DNA from: Pseudomonas fluorescens Q2-87
GTDB lineage: Bacteria > Pseudomonadota > Gammaproteobacteria > Pseudomonadales > Pseudomonadaceae
Length of the DNA: 64,000 nucleotides
Direction: 5' to 3'
Assembly: GCF_000281895.1 (NCBI RefSeq)
Contig: NZ_CM001558.1
Coordinates: forward strand, 1,244,556 to 1,308,555
Shown here: positions 51,324-61,136 of the stretch, one piece after another
Numbering within the stretch: the stretch's first letter is position 1
Layout: every line of letters begins with the position of its first letter
Notes under the pieces: model-generated
The model's input: the letters and a program-made list of their open reading frames with translations, nothing else
Database searches by the model: none
What the model was told of the DNA's origin: nothing
Position numbers and translations under genes: made by a program

Positions 51324-51926
51324 ATGAGCGTACTCGTAGGCAAACAAGCCCCTGACTTCACCGTCCCAGCCGTCCTGGGCAACGGCGAAATCGTCGACAG
51401 CTTCACCCTGTCCTCGGCCATCAAAGGCAAATACGGCCTGGTGTTCTTTTACCCGCTGGACTTCACCTTCGTCTGCCCATCCGAGCTGATCGCACTGGAT
51501 CACCGCATGGATGACTTCAAGGCACGCAACGTTGAAGTGATCGCTGTCTCGATCGACTCGCATTTCACTCACAACGCCTGGCGCAACACCCCAATCAACG
51601 GTGGCGGCATCGGTCAGGTGAAATACACCATGGCTGCCGACATGAAGCACGAAATCGCCAAGGCCTACGACGTTGAGTCCGAAGGCGGCGTGGCCTTCCG
51701 TGGCGCGTTCCTGATCGACGACAAGGGCGTTGTCCGTTCGCAGATCATCAACGACCTGCCGCTGGGCCGTAACATGGAAGAGCTGATCCGCCTGGTCGAT
51801 GCACTGCAATTCCACGAAGAGCACGGCGAAGTTTGCCCTGCCAACTGGAAAAAAGGCGACAAGGGCATGACCGCATCGCCTGAAGGCGTTGCTGCTTACC
51901 TGGGCGAGCACGGCGACAAGCTGTAA
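51324..51926 (+). CDS. 2-Cys peroxiredoxin (AhpC/TSA family)
   Basis: A 200-residue thiol peroxidase. The peroxidatic Cys lies in FTFVCPSELIALDH near residue 50 and the resolving Cys in HGEVCPANWK near 170, so it is a typical 2-Cys enzyme. AGGAGATAT precedes ATG 51324. No AhpF is adjacent; thioredoxin may reduce it. Strong codon bias suggests high expression. Confidence 0.95.
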   Translation: MSVLVGKQAPDFTVPAVLGNGEIVDSFTLSSAIKGKYGLVFFYPLDFTFVCPSELIALDHRMDDFKARNVEVIAVSIDSHFTHNAWRNTPINGGGIGQVKYTMAADMKHEIAKAYDVESEGGVAFRGAFLIDDKGVVRSQIINDLPLGRNMEELIRLVDALQFHEEHGEVCPANWKKGDKGMTASPEGVAAYLGEHGDKL

Positions 51927-51938
51927 GCGCACAAGGCA

Positions 51939-51972
51939 TAAAAAAACCGGCCCTCGATGGGCCGGTTTTTTA
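51939..51972 (+). terminator. Terminator after the peroxiredoxin gene
   Basis: AAAAAACCGGCCC / GGGCCGGTTTTTT stem with loop TCGAT and T-run. Confidence 0.9.
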
Positions 51973-52001
51973 TGGGACTTCAAAATGAAAACACAGCCCC
52001 C

Positions 52002-52096
52002 CGTGGCGAGGGAGCTTGCTCCCGCTGGGTGGCGCAGCCGCCCCCAAGATCTTGTGAGCGCTGCGCACTCAAGCGGGAGCAAGCTCCCTCGCCACA
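52002..52096. repeat. Paired REP element (REPIN), GAGGGAGC family
   Basis: Shortest copy: the inverted ends enclose about 50 bp. It lies between convergent peroxiredoxin and rnt genes. Confidence 0.9.
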
Positions 52097-52113
52097 AAGA
52101 GCCAGGCTTTAGG

Positions 52114-52791
52114 TCAGTCGTCGAAATCCTGCCACCCACCCATCTGCTTCCACCGATTGACGATGCCGCAGAACAGCTCGGCGGTCTTTTCGGTGTCGTA
52201 GCGGGCCGAGTGAGCTTCACGGCCATCAAAATCGATGTCCGCTGCCTGGCAGGCCTTGGCCAATACCGTCTGGCCATACGCCAGGCCGGCCAGGGTCGCG
52301 GTGTCGAAGCTGGAGAACGGGTGGAACGGGTTGCGCTTCATGTCCAGGCGCGCGACAGCGGCGTTGAGGAAGCCCAGGTCGAAGCTGCTGTTATGGCCGA
52401 CCAGGATGGCCCGCTTGCAGCCGTTGGCCTTCAGCGCCTTGCGCACGCCCCGGAAGATGTCGGTCAGGGCCGTCTCTTCGCTCACCGCCATGCGCAGTGG
52501 GTGATCGAGCTTGATCCCGGTGAACTCCAGCGCGGCGGCTTCAACGTTGGCGCCTTCGAACGGTTCGACGCGGAAGAAATAGGTGTGGTCAGGGAACACG
52601 AAGCCTTTTTCGTCCATGCCGATGGTGGTCGCGGCAATTTCCAGCAAGGCGTCGGTGGCGGAGTTGAAGCCGCCGGTTTCTACATCGACGACAACGGGCA
52701 GATAGCCGCGGAACCGGGCCGCCATGGGGTGACGGGCGCCGCCCGAACCACCGTTGCCGTCCAGTTCTTCGTCGAAATGATCTTCACTCAC
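52114..52791 (-). CDS. rnt: Ribonuclease T
   Basis: A 225-residue DEDDh 3'-5' exonuclease that trims tRNA 3' ends and 5S/23S r[23 protein letters not shown] and [10 protein letters not shown] carry the catalytic D, E, D and H/D residues. The GTG start at 52791 overlaps the pyrC stop (GTGA), so it is coupled to pyrC. Confidence 0.95.
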   Translation of the reverse strand: MSEDHFDEELDGNGGSGGARHPMAARFRGYLPVVVDVETGGFNSATDALLEIAATTIGMDEKGFVFPDHTYFFRVEPFEGANVEAAALEFTGIKLDHPLRMAVSEETALTDIFRGVRKALKANGCKRAILVGHNSSFDLGFLNAAVARLDMKRNPFHPFSSFDTATLAGLAYGQTVLAKACQAADIDFDGREAHSARYDTEKTAELFCGIVNRWKQMGGWQDFDD

Positions 52792-53834
52792 GCGTTTTCC
52801 TCCAGCAGGCGCCAGCGCAGTTTTTCACCGGCGCGCAGCGGGATGACAGCCAGCTCGCCGAACGGCAGGCTGGCGGGGGCGGTCCACTCGTCGCGGACCA
52901 GGGTAATACGATCGGTGTTCACCGGCAGGCCATAGAAACGCGGGCCATGCAGGCTGGCGAAGCCTTCGAGCTTGTCCAGCGCGTTGCGCTGTTCGAACGC
53001 CTCGGCATACAGCTCGATGGCGGCATAGGCGGTGTAGCAGCCGGCGCAGCCGCAAGCGGCTTCCTTGGCATGCTGGGCGTGGGGCGCCGAGTCCGTACCG
53101 AGGAAGAACTTGGCGCTGCCGCTGGTGGCGGCGTCCAGCAGGGCTTCCTGATGGGTGTTGCGCTTGAGAATCGGCAGGCAGTAGAAGTGCGGCCGGATTC
53201 CGCCGACCAGCATGTGGTTGCGGTTGTACAGCAGGTGATGCGCGGTAATGGTCGCGCCGACGTTGGCCGAGGCCTCGTTGACGAACTGCACGGCGTCACC
53301 GGTGGTGATGTGTTCGAAAACCACCTTGAGTGTCGGGAAACGCTCCACGACGCGGCGCATGTGCTCGTCGATGAAGATTTTCTCGCGGTCGAATACGTCG
53401 ACGTCGCCGCGCGTCACTTCACCGTGGATCAGCAAGGGCATTCCCACTTCGGCCATGGCCTCCAGCGCCGGGAAGATCTTGTCGATGCTGGTGACGCCGG
53501 AATCGGAGTTGGTGGTCGCGCCGGCAGGGTACAGCTTGGCGGCGTGGACAAAGCCGCTGGCCTTGGCGTCGCGGATCTCTTCGGGCTGGGTGCGGTCGGT
53601 GAGGTAAAGCACCATCAGCGGCTCGAAGCGGCTGCCGGCCGGGCGCGCGGCAAGGATGCGCTGCCGATAGCCATCGGCCTCGGCGGCGTTGCGCACTGGC
53701 GGAACCAGGTTAGGCATGATGATTGCGCGCCCGAAGGTACGCGCGACATCGGCGACGGTATGGGTCAACACAGCACCATCGCGAAGATGAATATGCCAGT
53801 CGTCGGGACGCAGCAGGGTCAGGCGGTTGGACAT
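52788..53834 (-). CDS. pyrC: Dihydroorotase PyrC
   Basis: A 348-residue type II dihydroorotase of pyrimidine synthesis. [10 protein letters not shown] gives the first metal histidines; the carbamylated Lys lies in [22 protein letters not shown] gives the metal-binding Asp. It is co-transcribed with rnt. Confidence 0.96.
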   Translation of the reverse strand: MSNRLTLLRPDDWHIHLRDGAVLTHTVADVARTFGRAIIMPNLVPPVRNAAEADGYRQRILAARPAGSRFEPLMVLYLTDRTQPEEIRDAKASGFVHAAKLYPAGATTNSDSGVTSIDKIFPALEAMAEVGMPLLIHGEVTRGDVDVFDREKIFIDEHMRRVVERFPTLKVVFEHITTGDAVQFVNEASANVGATITAHHLLYNRNHMLVGGIRPHFYCLPILKRNTHQEALLDAATSGSAKFFLGTDSAPHAQHAKEAACGCAGCYTAYAAIELYAEAFEQRNALDKLEGFASLHGPRFYGLPVNTDRITLVRDEWTAPASLPFGELAVIPLRAGEKLRWRLLEENA

Positions 53835-54026
53835 TGGGGGGCTTCCAGGCGGGTCAAACTCTGGGGAATGCTACCGGAAAAGACCGATTCAGGCACCCGC
53901 TATCAAGTTCTGGCCCCAGTGACCGATAGAGCCTATAGGTGCGCCATGAATCCGTGCAGCGCCGAGGACCTGCGTCTTACTCTCAGCGCGAGTCGATTTT
54001 TTGTATAAAAGCCAGTGGAGCCTCCC

Positions 54027-55010
54027 GTGCGCCAGCGTTATCTAGCCTTGCTCAGTGTGTTTGCCAGTTTTCCTGCCATGGCGCTCACTTTCCAGACCCG
54101 TCTGGAGAGCATTGAGTGGACGGTCGAAGGCGACAAGTTCGAGTGCCGGCTGAGCCAGCCGATCACCGATTTCGGCAGCGGTGAATTCGTGCGCCGGGCA
54201 GGCGAGCAGGCCACGTTCCGCCTCAAGGCTTACAACCCGATGCTCGGCGGCGGTTCCGCTACCTTGCTGGCGGCCGCTGCGCCGTGGCAACCGGGGCGGG
54301 GCGATATCAACTTGGGGTCGGTCAGCATTGGCAGCGGCGACGTGCTGTTCAACAGCTCGCAGATCCAGGCTGGTCGCTTGATCAGCGGGTTGATGGAGGG
54401 CCGTAGCCCGGTCGTGCGCCGCAACACCGAGGACGGACGGGTGTCGGAGGTCCGGTTGCTGCCTGTACGTTTCAATAAGGCTTTCAACGACTATCAAGGC
54501 TGCGTGGCGAAACTGCTGCCGAAAAATTTCGAGCAGGTGAAACAGACCCAGATCGGTTTCCCTGGCGAAGAAGTCGAGCTCGATGCACGGGCCAAGGCCC
54601 AGTTGCAGGTGATGCTCGACTTCATCAAGGCCGACCCGAGCGTCAACCACATCGAGCTTGACGGTCATTCCGACAACAGCGGCAATCGCCTGACTAACCG
54701 CGAGTTGTCACGCCGCCGGGCCCTGGCGGTGCAGGATTTTTTCAAGGCCAACGGTTTTCAGGAATCGCAGATCACCTTGCGTTTCCATGGCGAACGTTAT
54801 CCCTTGGTACCCAATACCAACGCCGCCAACCGGGCCAAGAACCGGCGAGTGGCCGTGCGCCTGGAGCGCGTGGCGGTGACCCAGGTGCCGGCCACGCCAG
54901 CGCCGCAGCCCGCGCCAACAGCGGCGCCAGCGAAGGTTCCGGCCCCGGCTGCGGCGCCAGTCAAGGCTCCCGCTGCGACGCCCGCCCCGGCGACCGCGCG
55001 CACCTCCTGA
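54027..55010 (+). CDS. motY: Flagellar stator-associated protein MotY
   Basis: A 327-residue periplasmic protein with a signal peptide (about 1-20), a MotY N-terminal domain (about 22-150) that binds the T ring around the flagellar basal body, and an OmpA-type peptidoglycan-binding domain (about 170-285; ELDGHSDNSGNRLTNRELSRRRA). A Pro/Ala-rich tail of about 40 residues ends it. GTG 54027 (MRQRYLALL) has TGGAG seven bases upstream; GTG 54015 is less likely. Confidence 0.9.
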   Translation: MRQRYLALLSVFASFPAMALTFQTRLESIEWTVEGDKFECRLSQPITDFGSGEFVRRAGEQATFRLKAYNPMLGGGSATLLAAAAPWQPGRGDINLGSVSIGSGDVLFNSSQIQAGRLISGLMEGRSPVVRRNTEDGRVSEVRLLPVRFNKAFNDYQGCVAKLLPKNFEQVKQTQIGFPGEEVELDARAKAQLQVMLDFIKADPSVNHIELDGHSDNSGNRLTNRELSRRRALAVQDFFKANGFQESQITLRFHGERYPLVPNTNAANRAKNRRVAVRLERVAVTQVPATPAPQPAPTAAPAKVPAPAAAPVKAPAATPAPATARTS

Positions 55011-55022
55011 TTCGAGATTGAT

Positions 55023-55080
55023 CGTCGCGCAATCGACATAATCTGTCGCTTCGTCGTCATAAGCTGTCGCGCCCCTGTAA
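55023..55080. promoter_or_regulatory. argG operator: ArgR operator upstream of argG
   Basis: Three half-sites in exact 21-bp phase: CGTCGC-N8-CA (55023), TGTCGC-N8-CA (55044) and TGTCGC-N8-AA (55065-55080). The last is a perfect match to the pseudomonad ArgR half-site. They lie 58-116 bp before the argG ATG. Confidence 0.78.
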
Positions 55081-55138
55081 ATTATCCGCGCTGGACGTTA
55101 GACTTCCCGGCTTTCCGTACAACCCGTGGAGTGATGGC

Positions 55139-56356
55139 ATGGCGGACGTAAACAAGGTCGTTCTGGCGTATTCCGGCGGCCTGGACACTTCGGTGATCCT
55201 CAAGTGGCTGCAGGACACTTATAACTGCGAAGTGGTGACCTTCACCGCTGACCTGGGGCAGGGCGAAGAAGTTGAACCTGCACGCGCCAAGGCTCAGGCC
55301 ATGGGCGTCAAAGAGATCTACATCGACGACCTGCGCGAAGAATTCGTCCGCGACTTCGTGTTCCCGATGTTCCGCGCCAACACCGTTTACGAAGGAGAGT
55401 ACCTGCTGGGTACGTCCATCGCCCGTCCGCTGATCGCCAAGCGCCTGATCGAAATCGCCAACGAAACCGGCGCCGACGCCATTTCCCACGGCGCCACCGG
55501 CAAAGGCAACGACCAGGTACGTTTCGAATTGGGTGCCTATGCCCTCAAGCCGGGTGTGAAAGTCATCGCCCCATGGCGCGAGTGGGACCTGCTGTCCCGT
55601 GAAAAGCTGATGGACTACGCCGAGAAACATGCGATCCCGATCGAGCGTCACGGCAAGAAGAAATCCCCGTACTCGATGGATGCCAACCTGCTGCACATCT
55701 CCTATGAAGGCGGCGTGCTGGAAGACACCTGGACCGAGCACGAAGAAGACATGTGGCGCTGGACCGTCTCCCCGGAGAAAGCCCCGGATGCTCCGCAATA
55801 CCTTGAGCTGACCTATCGCAACGGCGATATCGTCGCCCTCGACGGCGTGGAAATGAGCCCGGCCACTGTGCTGGCTACGCTGAACCGCATCGGTGGCGAA
55901 CACGGTATCGGTCGCCTGGACATCGTCGAGAACCGCTATGTCGGCATGAAGTCCCGTGGCTGCTACGAAACCCCGGGCGGCACCATCATGCTGCGCGCTC
56001 ACCGGGCGATCGAATCGATCACCCTGGACCGCGAAGTGGCTCACCTCAAGGATGAGCTGATGCCCAAGTATGCGAGCCTGATCTACACCGGCTACTGGTG
56101 GAGCCCTGAGCGCCTGATGCTGCAACAGATGATCGACGCCTCCCAGACCAACGTGAACGGTGTCGTGCGCCTGAAGCTGTACAAGGGCAACGTGATCGTG
56201 ACCGGGCGCAAGTCCGACGACTCGCTGTTCGATGCCAACATCGCGACCTTCGAAGAAGACGGCGGTGCGTACAACCAGGCCGACGCGGCCGGCTTCATCA
56301 AGCTCAACGCCCTGCGCATGCGCATCGCGGCGAACAAGGGTCGCAAGCTGTTCTGA
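55139..56356 (+). CDS. argG: Argininosuccinate synthase ArgG
   Basis: A 405-residue ATP pyrophosphatase condensing citrulline and aspartate. The PP-loop AYSGGLDTS lies near 10-18, and [15 protein letters not shown] and [13 protein letters not shown] motifs are intact. A GTGGAG ribosome site precedes ATG 55139. It is monocistronic and ends at a terminator. It shares ArgR control with argF. Confidence 0.97.
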   Translation: MADVNKVVLAYSGGLDTSVILKWLQDTYNCEVVTFTADLGQGEEVEPARAKAQAMGVKEIYIDDLREEFVRDFVFPMFRANTVYEGEYLLGTSIARPLIAKRLIEIANETGADAISHGATGKGNDQVRFELGAYALKPGVKVIAPWREWDLLSREKLMDYAEKHAIPIERHGKKKSPYSMDANLLHISYEGGVLEDTWTEHEEDMWRWTVSPEKAPDAPQYLELTYRNGDIVALDGVEMSPATVLATLNRIGGEHGIGRLDIVENRYVGMKSRGCYETPGGTIMLRAHRAIESITLDREVAHLKDELMPKYASLIYTGYWWSPERLMLQQMIDASQTNVNGVVRLKLYKGNVIVTGRKSDDSLFDANIATFEEDGGAYNQADAAGFIKLNALRMRIAANKGRKLF

Positions 56357-56371
56357 CCCGGGTGATACGAG

Positions 56372-56403
56372 AAACGGCCTGCCTTTGAGCAGGCCGTTTT
56401 TTT
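56372..56403 (+). terminator. Terminator after argG
   Basis: AAACGGCCTGC / GCAGGCCGTTT stem followed by seven T. Confidence 0.9.
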
Positions 56404-56410
56404 GGGGTGC

Positions 56411-56941
56411 CTATTGGTGCGCAGGTCGCTCGTCTGCCGCGGCACCGTCCAGTGGCCGCTCACCCGCGTGTACACCCGCCTTGGTGCCCGCATAGTTGTA
56501 GATGATGTACACGATGACGTCCGTGGCGCCTGCGACCGGTTTTGAATGACAAGCCTCGGTCGGGGGTTGCGATTGGCTGCAGACAATACAAATGACCCGC
56601 AGTGGCTGTTTTCGACCTCGATGTGGGAGCAATGATGCCTTGGCCTGGGCGGTCCTGCGCAGCATTCGTTTACGCCGGGAAGTCGAGTCAGCCATGGTTC
56701 TGATGAAATGCTTGCTCTTGCGAAAATCCGAGGGCGAATAGAGGGAGCGATAGTTGAAGTTCAGTGTGATGAAAAAAAGCAGCAACAGATAGAACGGAAA
56801 ACTGATCAAGAACCAAAGATAGTATTCACGATCGTCGTCATCGAGAAAGGGCAGGGAAATCGCCGCGGAAGTTTCGGATAAAGTTGCGAATATCGCGATA
56901 AGTGTCATGGGGTTGGTAATGGTCTTCAAGGGTTTGTTCAT
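56411..56941 (-). CDS. Hypothetical small membrane protein
   Basis: A 176-residue protein I do not recognise. Two hydrophobic segments lie near 12-32 and 42-64, separated by an acidic LDDDDRE stretch; a very basic segment (SRRKRMLRRTAQ) and a polar tail follow. The second half has weak coding character, so the true protein may be shorter or the frame damaged. It is convergent with argG. Confidence 0.5.
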   Translation of the reverse strand: MNKPLKTITNPMTLIAIFATLSETSAAISLPFLDDDDREYYLWFLISFPFYLLLLFFITLNFNYRSLYSPSDFRKSKHFIRTMADSTSRRKRMLRRTAQAKASLLPHRGRKQPLRVICIVCSQSQPPTEACHSKPVAGATDVIVYIIYNYAGTKAGVHAGERPLDGAAADERPAHQ

Positions 56942-57409
56942 GGTGGTGGCTCATGGATTGTTCTGGCTCGTGAATGAATTGGAAGTGGCTGTGGTTGATC
57001 GAGTGTAGGCACAGGTTAGACTGGCCGTGTTGAGTAAGAAGTATGGTTCGAGTGACGTCTGTTTTATATATGAGTTTCGGTGCTGGAAGTGCATTGGAAG
57101 TGGCATGGCCGGTAAATAATTCAGTTACGCTTTATGAATGAAATTGTTTTATCGGGTTGCTCGCGGCCGGGTTTGGCGATCAAAGAGCACACGACCCGTA
57201 GGGGCAACGGGTGATGAAGAAGACTCGCTCCCCCTCGCCAGACAAATTCATGTCACATTTTTTTCGGGGTAATTTGTAGGATTTTTCTGTATAGCTTGTA
57301 GGTTGCGTCTCTCGGTGCGAGCGGTCAGGGGGGGGCAGCATGCCAAGGTAGAAATGACTAGGCTATTGTGCGTGCTCTAAAAATTCGAACAGCGAAGTTG
57401 GATTTGCCC
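56942..57409. other. Long non-coding region upstream of the orphan response regulator
   Basis: 468 bp, AT-richer than the surroundings, without a supportable gene. Contains a hairpin ACCCGT / ACGGGT (57191-57209) and a direct repeat TTGTAGG (57274-57280, 57296-57302) spaced 22 bp. It could hold the regulator's promoter, an operator or a small RNA. Confidence 0.5.
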
Positions 57410-58036
57410 ATGAATAAAGTGCTGATCGTGGATGATCATCCCGTCATTCGTCTTGCTGTACGTTTGCTGATGGAGCGTCATGGTTATGAAGTTGTTGCCG
57501 AAACGGATAACGGCGTCGATGCGTTACAATTCGCCCGCGACCTGGCGCCCGATATTGTCATTCTCGATATAGGCATTCCGAAACTTGACGGATTGGAGGT
57601 TATTGCCCGCTTGACCGCCAACCCTTCACCATTGAAAGTGTTGGTACTGACCTCCCAGGCACCCGGGCATTTCTCGATGCGATGCATGCAAACGGGGGCC
57701 GCCGGTTATGTATGCAAGCAACAGGACCTGACTGAATTATTGAGTGCGATCAAGGCGGTCCTGTCGGGCTACAGTTATTTCCCCAACCAGGCGCTGCATA
57801 CAGTGCGTTCAAGTCTGGGTAACGCCAGCGAGTCCGATATGGTTGATCGCCTATCGGGACGGGAAATGATGGTCCTGCAGCAATTGGCTCGCGGAAAAAC
57901 CAATAAGGAAATTGCCGATGGCATGTTCTTGAGCAACAAGACCGTCAGTACTTACAAGACGCGCTTGTTATTGAAGCTCAACGCACGCTCGTTGGTCGAT
58001 CTGATCGAGCTGGCGCAACGTAATGGTTTGGTGTGA
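57410..58036 (+). CDS. Orphan LuxR-type (NarL/FixJ) response regulator
   Basis: A 208-residue two-component regulator. The receiver domain (about 1-118) has the phospho-acceptor Asp in VILDIGIPKLDG; the C-terminal LuxR helix-turn-helix (about 143-208) has LSGREMMVLQQLARGKTNKEIA. It resembles EvgA/BvgA/RcsB-type regulators. No kinase gene is adjacent. ATG 57410 (MNKVLIVDDHPVIRLAV) is the family start. A long AT-rich leader suggests complex control. Confidence 0.9.
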   Translation: MNKVLIVDDHPVIRLAVRLLMERHGYEVVAETDNGVDALQFARDLAPDIVILDIGIPKLDGLEVIARLTANPSPLKVLVLTSQAPGHFSMRCMQTGAAGYVCKQQDLTELLSAIKAVLSGYSYFPNQALHTVRSSLGNASESDMVDRLSGREMMVLQQLARGKTNKEIADGMFLSNKTVSTYKTRLLLKLNARSLVDLIELAQRNGLV

Positions 58037-58058
58037 GCCCCAGATAGCGCGTATTCAG

Positions 58059-58087
58059 TAAAAAGCCTCCATCAGGGAGGCTTTTAC
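58059..58087 (+). terminator. Terminator after the response regulator
   Basis: AAAAGCCTCC / GGAGGCTTTT stem with loop ATCAG. It may serve both strands. Confidence 0.85.
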
Positions 58088-58090
58088 GTG

Positions 58091-58273
58091 TCAGAGATCA
58101 AAGTCGTAATCGGCCAGTTGCTTCTGCAAGCGGCGCTCTTCGAGCAGATTATCGATGGTGCGGCGTTTACTCAGGTTGGTTTTCGCCACTTCCACGACCA
58201 CAGGTTCCACGTCGTCGGCCTCAACGGCGATGAATTCGTCTTCCACATCCAGTTGTTCTTTACCAGCACTCAT
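58091..58273 (-). CDS. PA3496 family small acidic protein
   Basis: A 60-residue acidic protein with a basic centre (TNLSKRRTIDNLLEERRLQKQL) and ending YDFDL. It matches the small PA3496 family, described as putative envelope-integrity proteins; in P. aeruginosa this gene also lies next to nth. No signal peptide is seen. Function is unproven. Confidence 0.75.
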   Translation of the reverse strand: MSAGKEQLDVEDEFIAVEADDVEPVVVEVAKTNLSKRRTIDNLLEERRLQKQLADYDFDL

Positions 58274-58380
58274 GGGTTCGACTCCAGGCTAAGACTGCCA
58301 TTGGCGCTCCTTATATCGATAAACCACGGGCGGGTAAAAAAGATTTTTTCAATCGATGGATCAATTAAACCAATAGCGCC

Positions 58381-59019
58381 TCAATCGTCGGACGTCTTGT
58401 GCTTGTATTCGCATAAATCCTCGATTCGGCAGCTGCCGCAGCGGGGCTTGCGTGCCAGGCAGACGTAGCGTCCGTGGAGGATGAGCCAGTGGTGGGAGTC
58501 CAGCAGGAACTCCTTGGGAACGAATTTCAGCAGTTTTTTCTCCACCTCCACCACATTCTTCCCTGGGGCCAGCCCGGTCCGGTTGCTGACGCGAAAGATA
58601 TGAGTGTCGACCGCCATGGTCAGTTGCCGGAATGCGGTGTTGAGTACCACGTTGGCAGTTTTGCGACCGACGCCGGGCAGGGCTTCCAATGCTTCACGCG
58701 TCTGCGGGATCTCACCGCCGTGGCGTTCGATCAACAGGCGGCAGGTTTCGATCACGTTCTTGGCCTTGCTGTTGAACAGGCCGATGGTCTTGATGTACTC
58801 GGACAGGCCTTCGACGCCCAGGGCGTAGATCGTTTCCGGCGTATTGGCCACTGGGAACAGCTTGGCCGTTGCCTTGTTGACCCCGACATCGGTGGACTGG
58901 GCCGACAGGATGACCGCGATCAACAATTCGAACGGCGAAGAATAGGCCAGTTCGGTTTTCGGTTCCGGGTTGTCCTCGTGAAAGCGACGGAATATTTCCA
59001 GGCGTTTTGCGGCGTTCAT
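58381..59019 (-). CDS. nth: Endonuclease III
   Basis: A 212-residue DNA glycosylase/AP lyase for oxidised pyrimidines. The helix-hairpin-helix LPGVGRKTANVVL carries the catalytic Lys; VDTHIFRVSNR holds the catalytic Asp; the C-terminal CX6CX2CX5C binds a 4Fe-4S cluster. ATG 59019 overlaps the rnfE stop (ATGA), so nth is the last gene of the rnf transcript. Confidence 0.96.
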   Translation of the reverse strand: MNAAKRLEIFRRFHEDNPEPKTELAYSSPFELLIAVILSAQSTDVGVNKATAKLFPVANTPETIYALGVEGLSEYIKTIGLFNSKAKNVIETCRLLIERHGGEIPQTREALEALPGVGRKTANVVLNTAFRQLTMAVDTHIFRVSNRTGLAPGKNVVEVEKKLLKFVPKEFLLDSHHWLILHGRYVCLARKPRCGSCRIEDLCEYKHKTSDD

Positions 59020-59549
59020 GGGCGCGGCTTTTCCTCGACGATTGAATGGGGGGCGACGGTTGTCCAGGCCTGGTGTGCAGCCAATAGCAGGCCCAGCAGA
59101 ATGAACCCGCCCGGTGCGAGCAAGATCATGGGGATGTTGCTGCCGGTCAGCTCGCGCAAGGCTCCCAGCCCTGTCATCCACAGGCCAAACAGCCCGACCA
59201 GCCTGAGGCGCGCGGGCAGGGAGGATTCAGCGAAGAAACCCTCATGCTCCAGCACTACGCAACTCAAGGCGATCCAGCCAAAATAAAGGCTCAGCGGTTG
59301 AAACATTTCCAGCGCCCCGGCCTGTACGGCAAAGCCTGCACAAGTGGCCAGGGTGGCGGCCAGCACGACCGAGGCGAGCAGCCGCTGATACGTAGTCAGG
59401 CGGGGCCGAATCAGCCCCATCACCGAGCCGTGGCCGAGGATGACCAACGTCCAGGCCAGCCATAACCCCAGTGCACCGGCGAACGAGTCGCTCGCGCCGA
59501 CCAACGGGACGAGCAGCAGGCCCTGCGTCAGTACCCATTGCTTACTCAT
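59016..59549 (-). CDS. rnfE: Rnf complex subunit RnfE
   Basis: A 177-residue membrane protein of the RnfE/NqrD family with about five hydrophobic segments and the LVPLVGASDSFAGALG and LREL motifs. It is somewhat shorter than typical RnfE (about 200-230), lacking part of the N-terminus. It is coupled to rnfG (8-bp overlap) and nth. Confidence 0.85.
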   Translation of the reverse strand: MSKQWVLTQGLLLVPLVGASDSFAGALGLWLAWTLVILGHGSVMGLIRPRLTTYQRLLASVVLAATLATCAGFAVQAGALEMFQPLSLYFGWIALSCVVLEHEGFFAESSLPARLRLVGLFGLWMTGLGALRELTGSNIPMILLAPGGFILLGLLLAAHQAWTTVAPHSIVEEKPRP

Positions 59550-60153
59550 TTGCAGCCACTCCGGTCAATTGAGCCTTGTGCTCGTCAAAATAACGCAACG
59601 CATCATGAACCGCCTGCAGCACGGCTCGAGAGGTCACGGTCGCGCCGGCGATCTGATCGAACTGCCCCGCGTCTTTGCTCAAGGCCCAACCGCTGTCCTC
59701 GGGCGCCTGCCGTGATTTTCCGGTAAAGGCCTGCAACCAGGCGTTCGGCCAACCGGCAATCGCCGCGCCCAATCCGGGCGTTTCGGACTGGCGCAGGGTT
59801 TTCACTCCAAGCAACCGACCCAACGGGTCAATGGCGATCAGCAGTTCGATGCTGCCTTCGTAGCCTGGCGCCTGGCTGCGCAACAACACGGCGCTGGGCT
59901 GGCCGTTGCGTGTGGCGAGGTAACCGCTCAGTAGCGTGCTATGGGCCAAGGCCAGCGGACCTGTCAGCACAGGCTGGGCCAGCGGCTGATTGTCATAGCG
60001 GTCGGCCGGCAGTACCTCGAGCACGCTCCTGTTGGCGATAGCGTGCTGTTGGGCCTCGATACGTCCGGCCGTGCCGATGTGCGTGAAGTAAGTGGCACCG
60101 ATCCCCAGGGCGATCAAGAGAATGAGGATTGCCACGCCGCCGGGATGCTTCAT
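59542..60153 (-). CDS. rnfG: Rnf complex flavoprotein subunit RnfG
   Basis: A 203-residue periplasm-facing subunit with one N-terminal transmembrane helix (about 5-25) and an FMN-binding domain. The flavinylation motif reads AGATVTSRAV near residues 168-177, where FMN is attached to Thr by ApbE. ATG 60153 overlaps the rnfD stop. The long open frame continuing to 61047 is an rnfD shadow. Confidence 0.9.
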   Translation of the reverse strand: MKHPGGVAILILLIALGIGATYFTHIGTAGRIEAQQHAIANRSVLEVLPADRYDNQPLAQPVLTGPLALAHSTLLSGYLATRNGQPSAVLLRSQAPGYEGSIELLIAIDPLGRLLGVKTLRQSETPGLGAAIAGWPNAWLQAFTGKSRQAPEDSGWALSKDAGQFDQIAGATVTSRAVLQAVHDALRYFDEHKAQLTGVAANE

Positions 60154-61136
60154 GCCGGTTGCCGCCGTTGTCGCGCCTCGGCAAATCGCTCCAAGGCTGG
60201 TACGGCAAGGTTCATCAACAACACGGCAAATGCTACGCCGTCGGGATAGCCTCCCCAGGTGCGGATCAGATAGACCAGCAAGCCCATGCCGGCGCCAAAT
60301 AACAGCCGTGCGAAGGGGGCCTTGGCGCCCGAGACCGGTTCGGTCGCGATGAAAAACGCTCCGAGCATGGTCGCGCCCGTGAACAGATGAAACAGCGGTG
60401 AGCCATGGGAATCGGAACCCGAGCCGTTCCAGCACAGCAGGCTGACGATAAACAAGCTGCCGAGCATGCCCACCGGCGCGTGCCAGCTGAACACCCGTTG
60501 CTGCAGCAGGAACACCCCCCCAACCAGGAACCCCAGATTGACCCACTCGCTGCCCAGGCCACCGAAGCGCCCGAATGCCGGATCGTGGGCGAACAGCTCG
60601 TCGACCGTCAGGCTCCGGTTGATTCGCAGGGTATCCAGAGCGGTGGCTCCGGCCCAGGCATCCGGCGTTTGCTGAGCGCCGAACACCTGCTGCAAGCCGT
60701 CCAGCAAACCCACGCCATGGGCCGCCGGCCATTGGCTCATGTGGGCGGGGAATGCCACCAGCACCAGCGCGTATCCGAGCATCGCCGGGTTGAAGGGGTT
60801 GGCGCCGACACCGCCCCACAGGTGCTTGCCAAACAGCAAGGCGCAGGCGGCCGCTGTGACGGTCAGCCACCAAGGGCAATAGGCCGGCAAGGCCAGGGCC
60901 AGCAGCGTGGCGCTGACCAGCGCGCTGCCGTCGTTCAGATCGGGTGTGAGGGGACGGCGGCGCAGACGCAACATCAGTGCTTCGACCGCCAGTGCGGTGA
61001 GCCCGGCCAATATCAGGTTGAGCGCGATGCCCCAGCCTTGGAACCACAGCAATGCCAGCCCGCCGGGCACCGTCGCCAGCAGCACGCGCTGCATCGTTGG
61101 CCGCAGCCGTTCGTCCAGCGGCTCAGGCCGTGGCAT
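60150..61136 (-). CDS. rnfD: Rnf complex subunit RnfD
   Basis: A 328-residue integral membrane flavoprotein of the NqrB/RnfD family. Membrane segments alternate with the [19 protein letters not shown] block and the flavin-attachment region [11 protein letters not shown]. It overlaps rnfB by 14 bp and rnfG by 4 bp. rnfC, normally between rnfB and rnfD, is absent. Confidence 0.92.
   Translation of the reverse strand: MPRPEPLDERLRPTMQRVLLATVPGGLALLWFQGWGIALNLILAGLTALAVEALMLRLRRRPLTPDLNDGSALVSATLLALALPAYCPWWLTVTAAACALLFGKHLWGGVGANPFNPAMLGYALVLVAFPAHMSQWPAAHGVGLLDGLQQVFGAQQTPDAWAGATALDTLRINRSLTVDELFAHDPAFGRFGGLGSEWVNLGFLVGGVFLLQQRVFSWHAPVGMLGSLFIVSLLCWNGSGSDSHGSPLFHLFTGATMLGAFFIATEPVSGAKAPFARLLFGAGMGLLVYLIRTWGGYPDGVAFAVLLMNLAVPALERFAEARQRRQPA

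Noticed and set aside
59542..61047. 501-codon frame fusing rnfG with sequence opposite or out of frame to rnfD
   Set aside because: Only the last 203 codons are RnfG; the rest is another frame of rnfD, which is itself intact.
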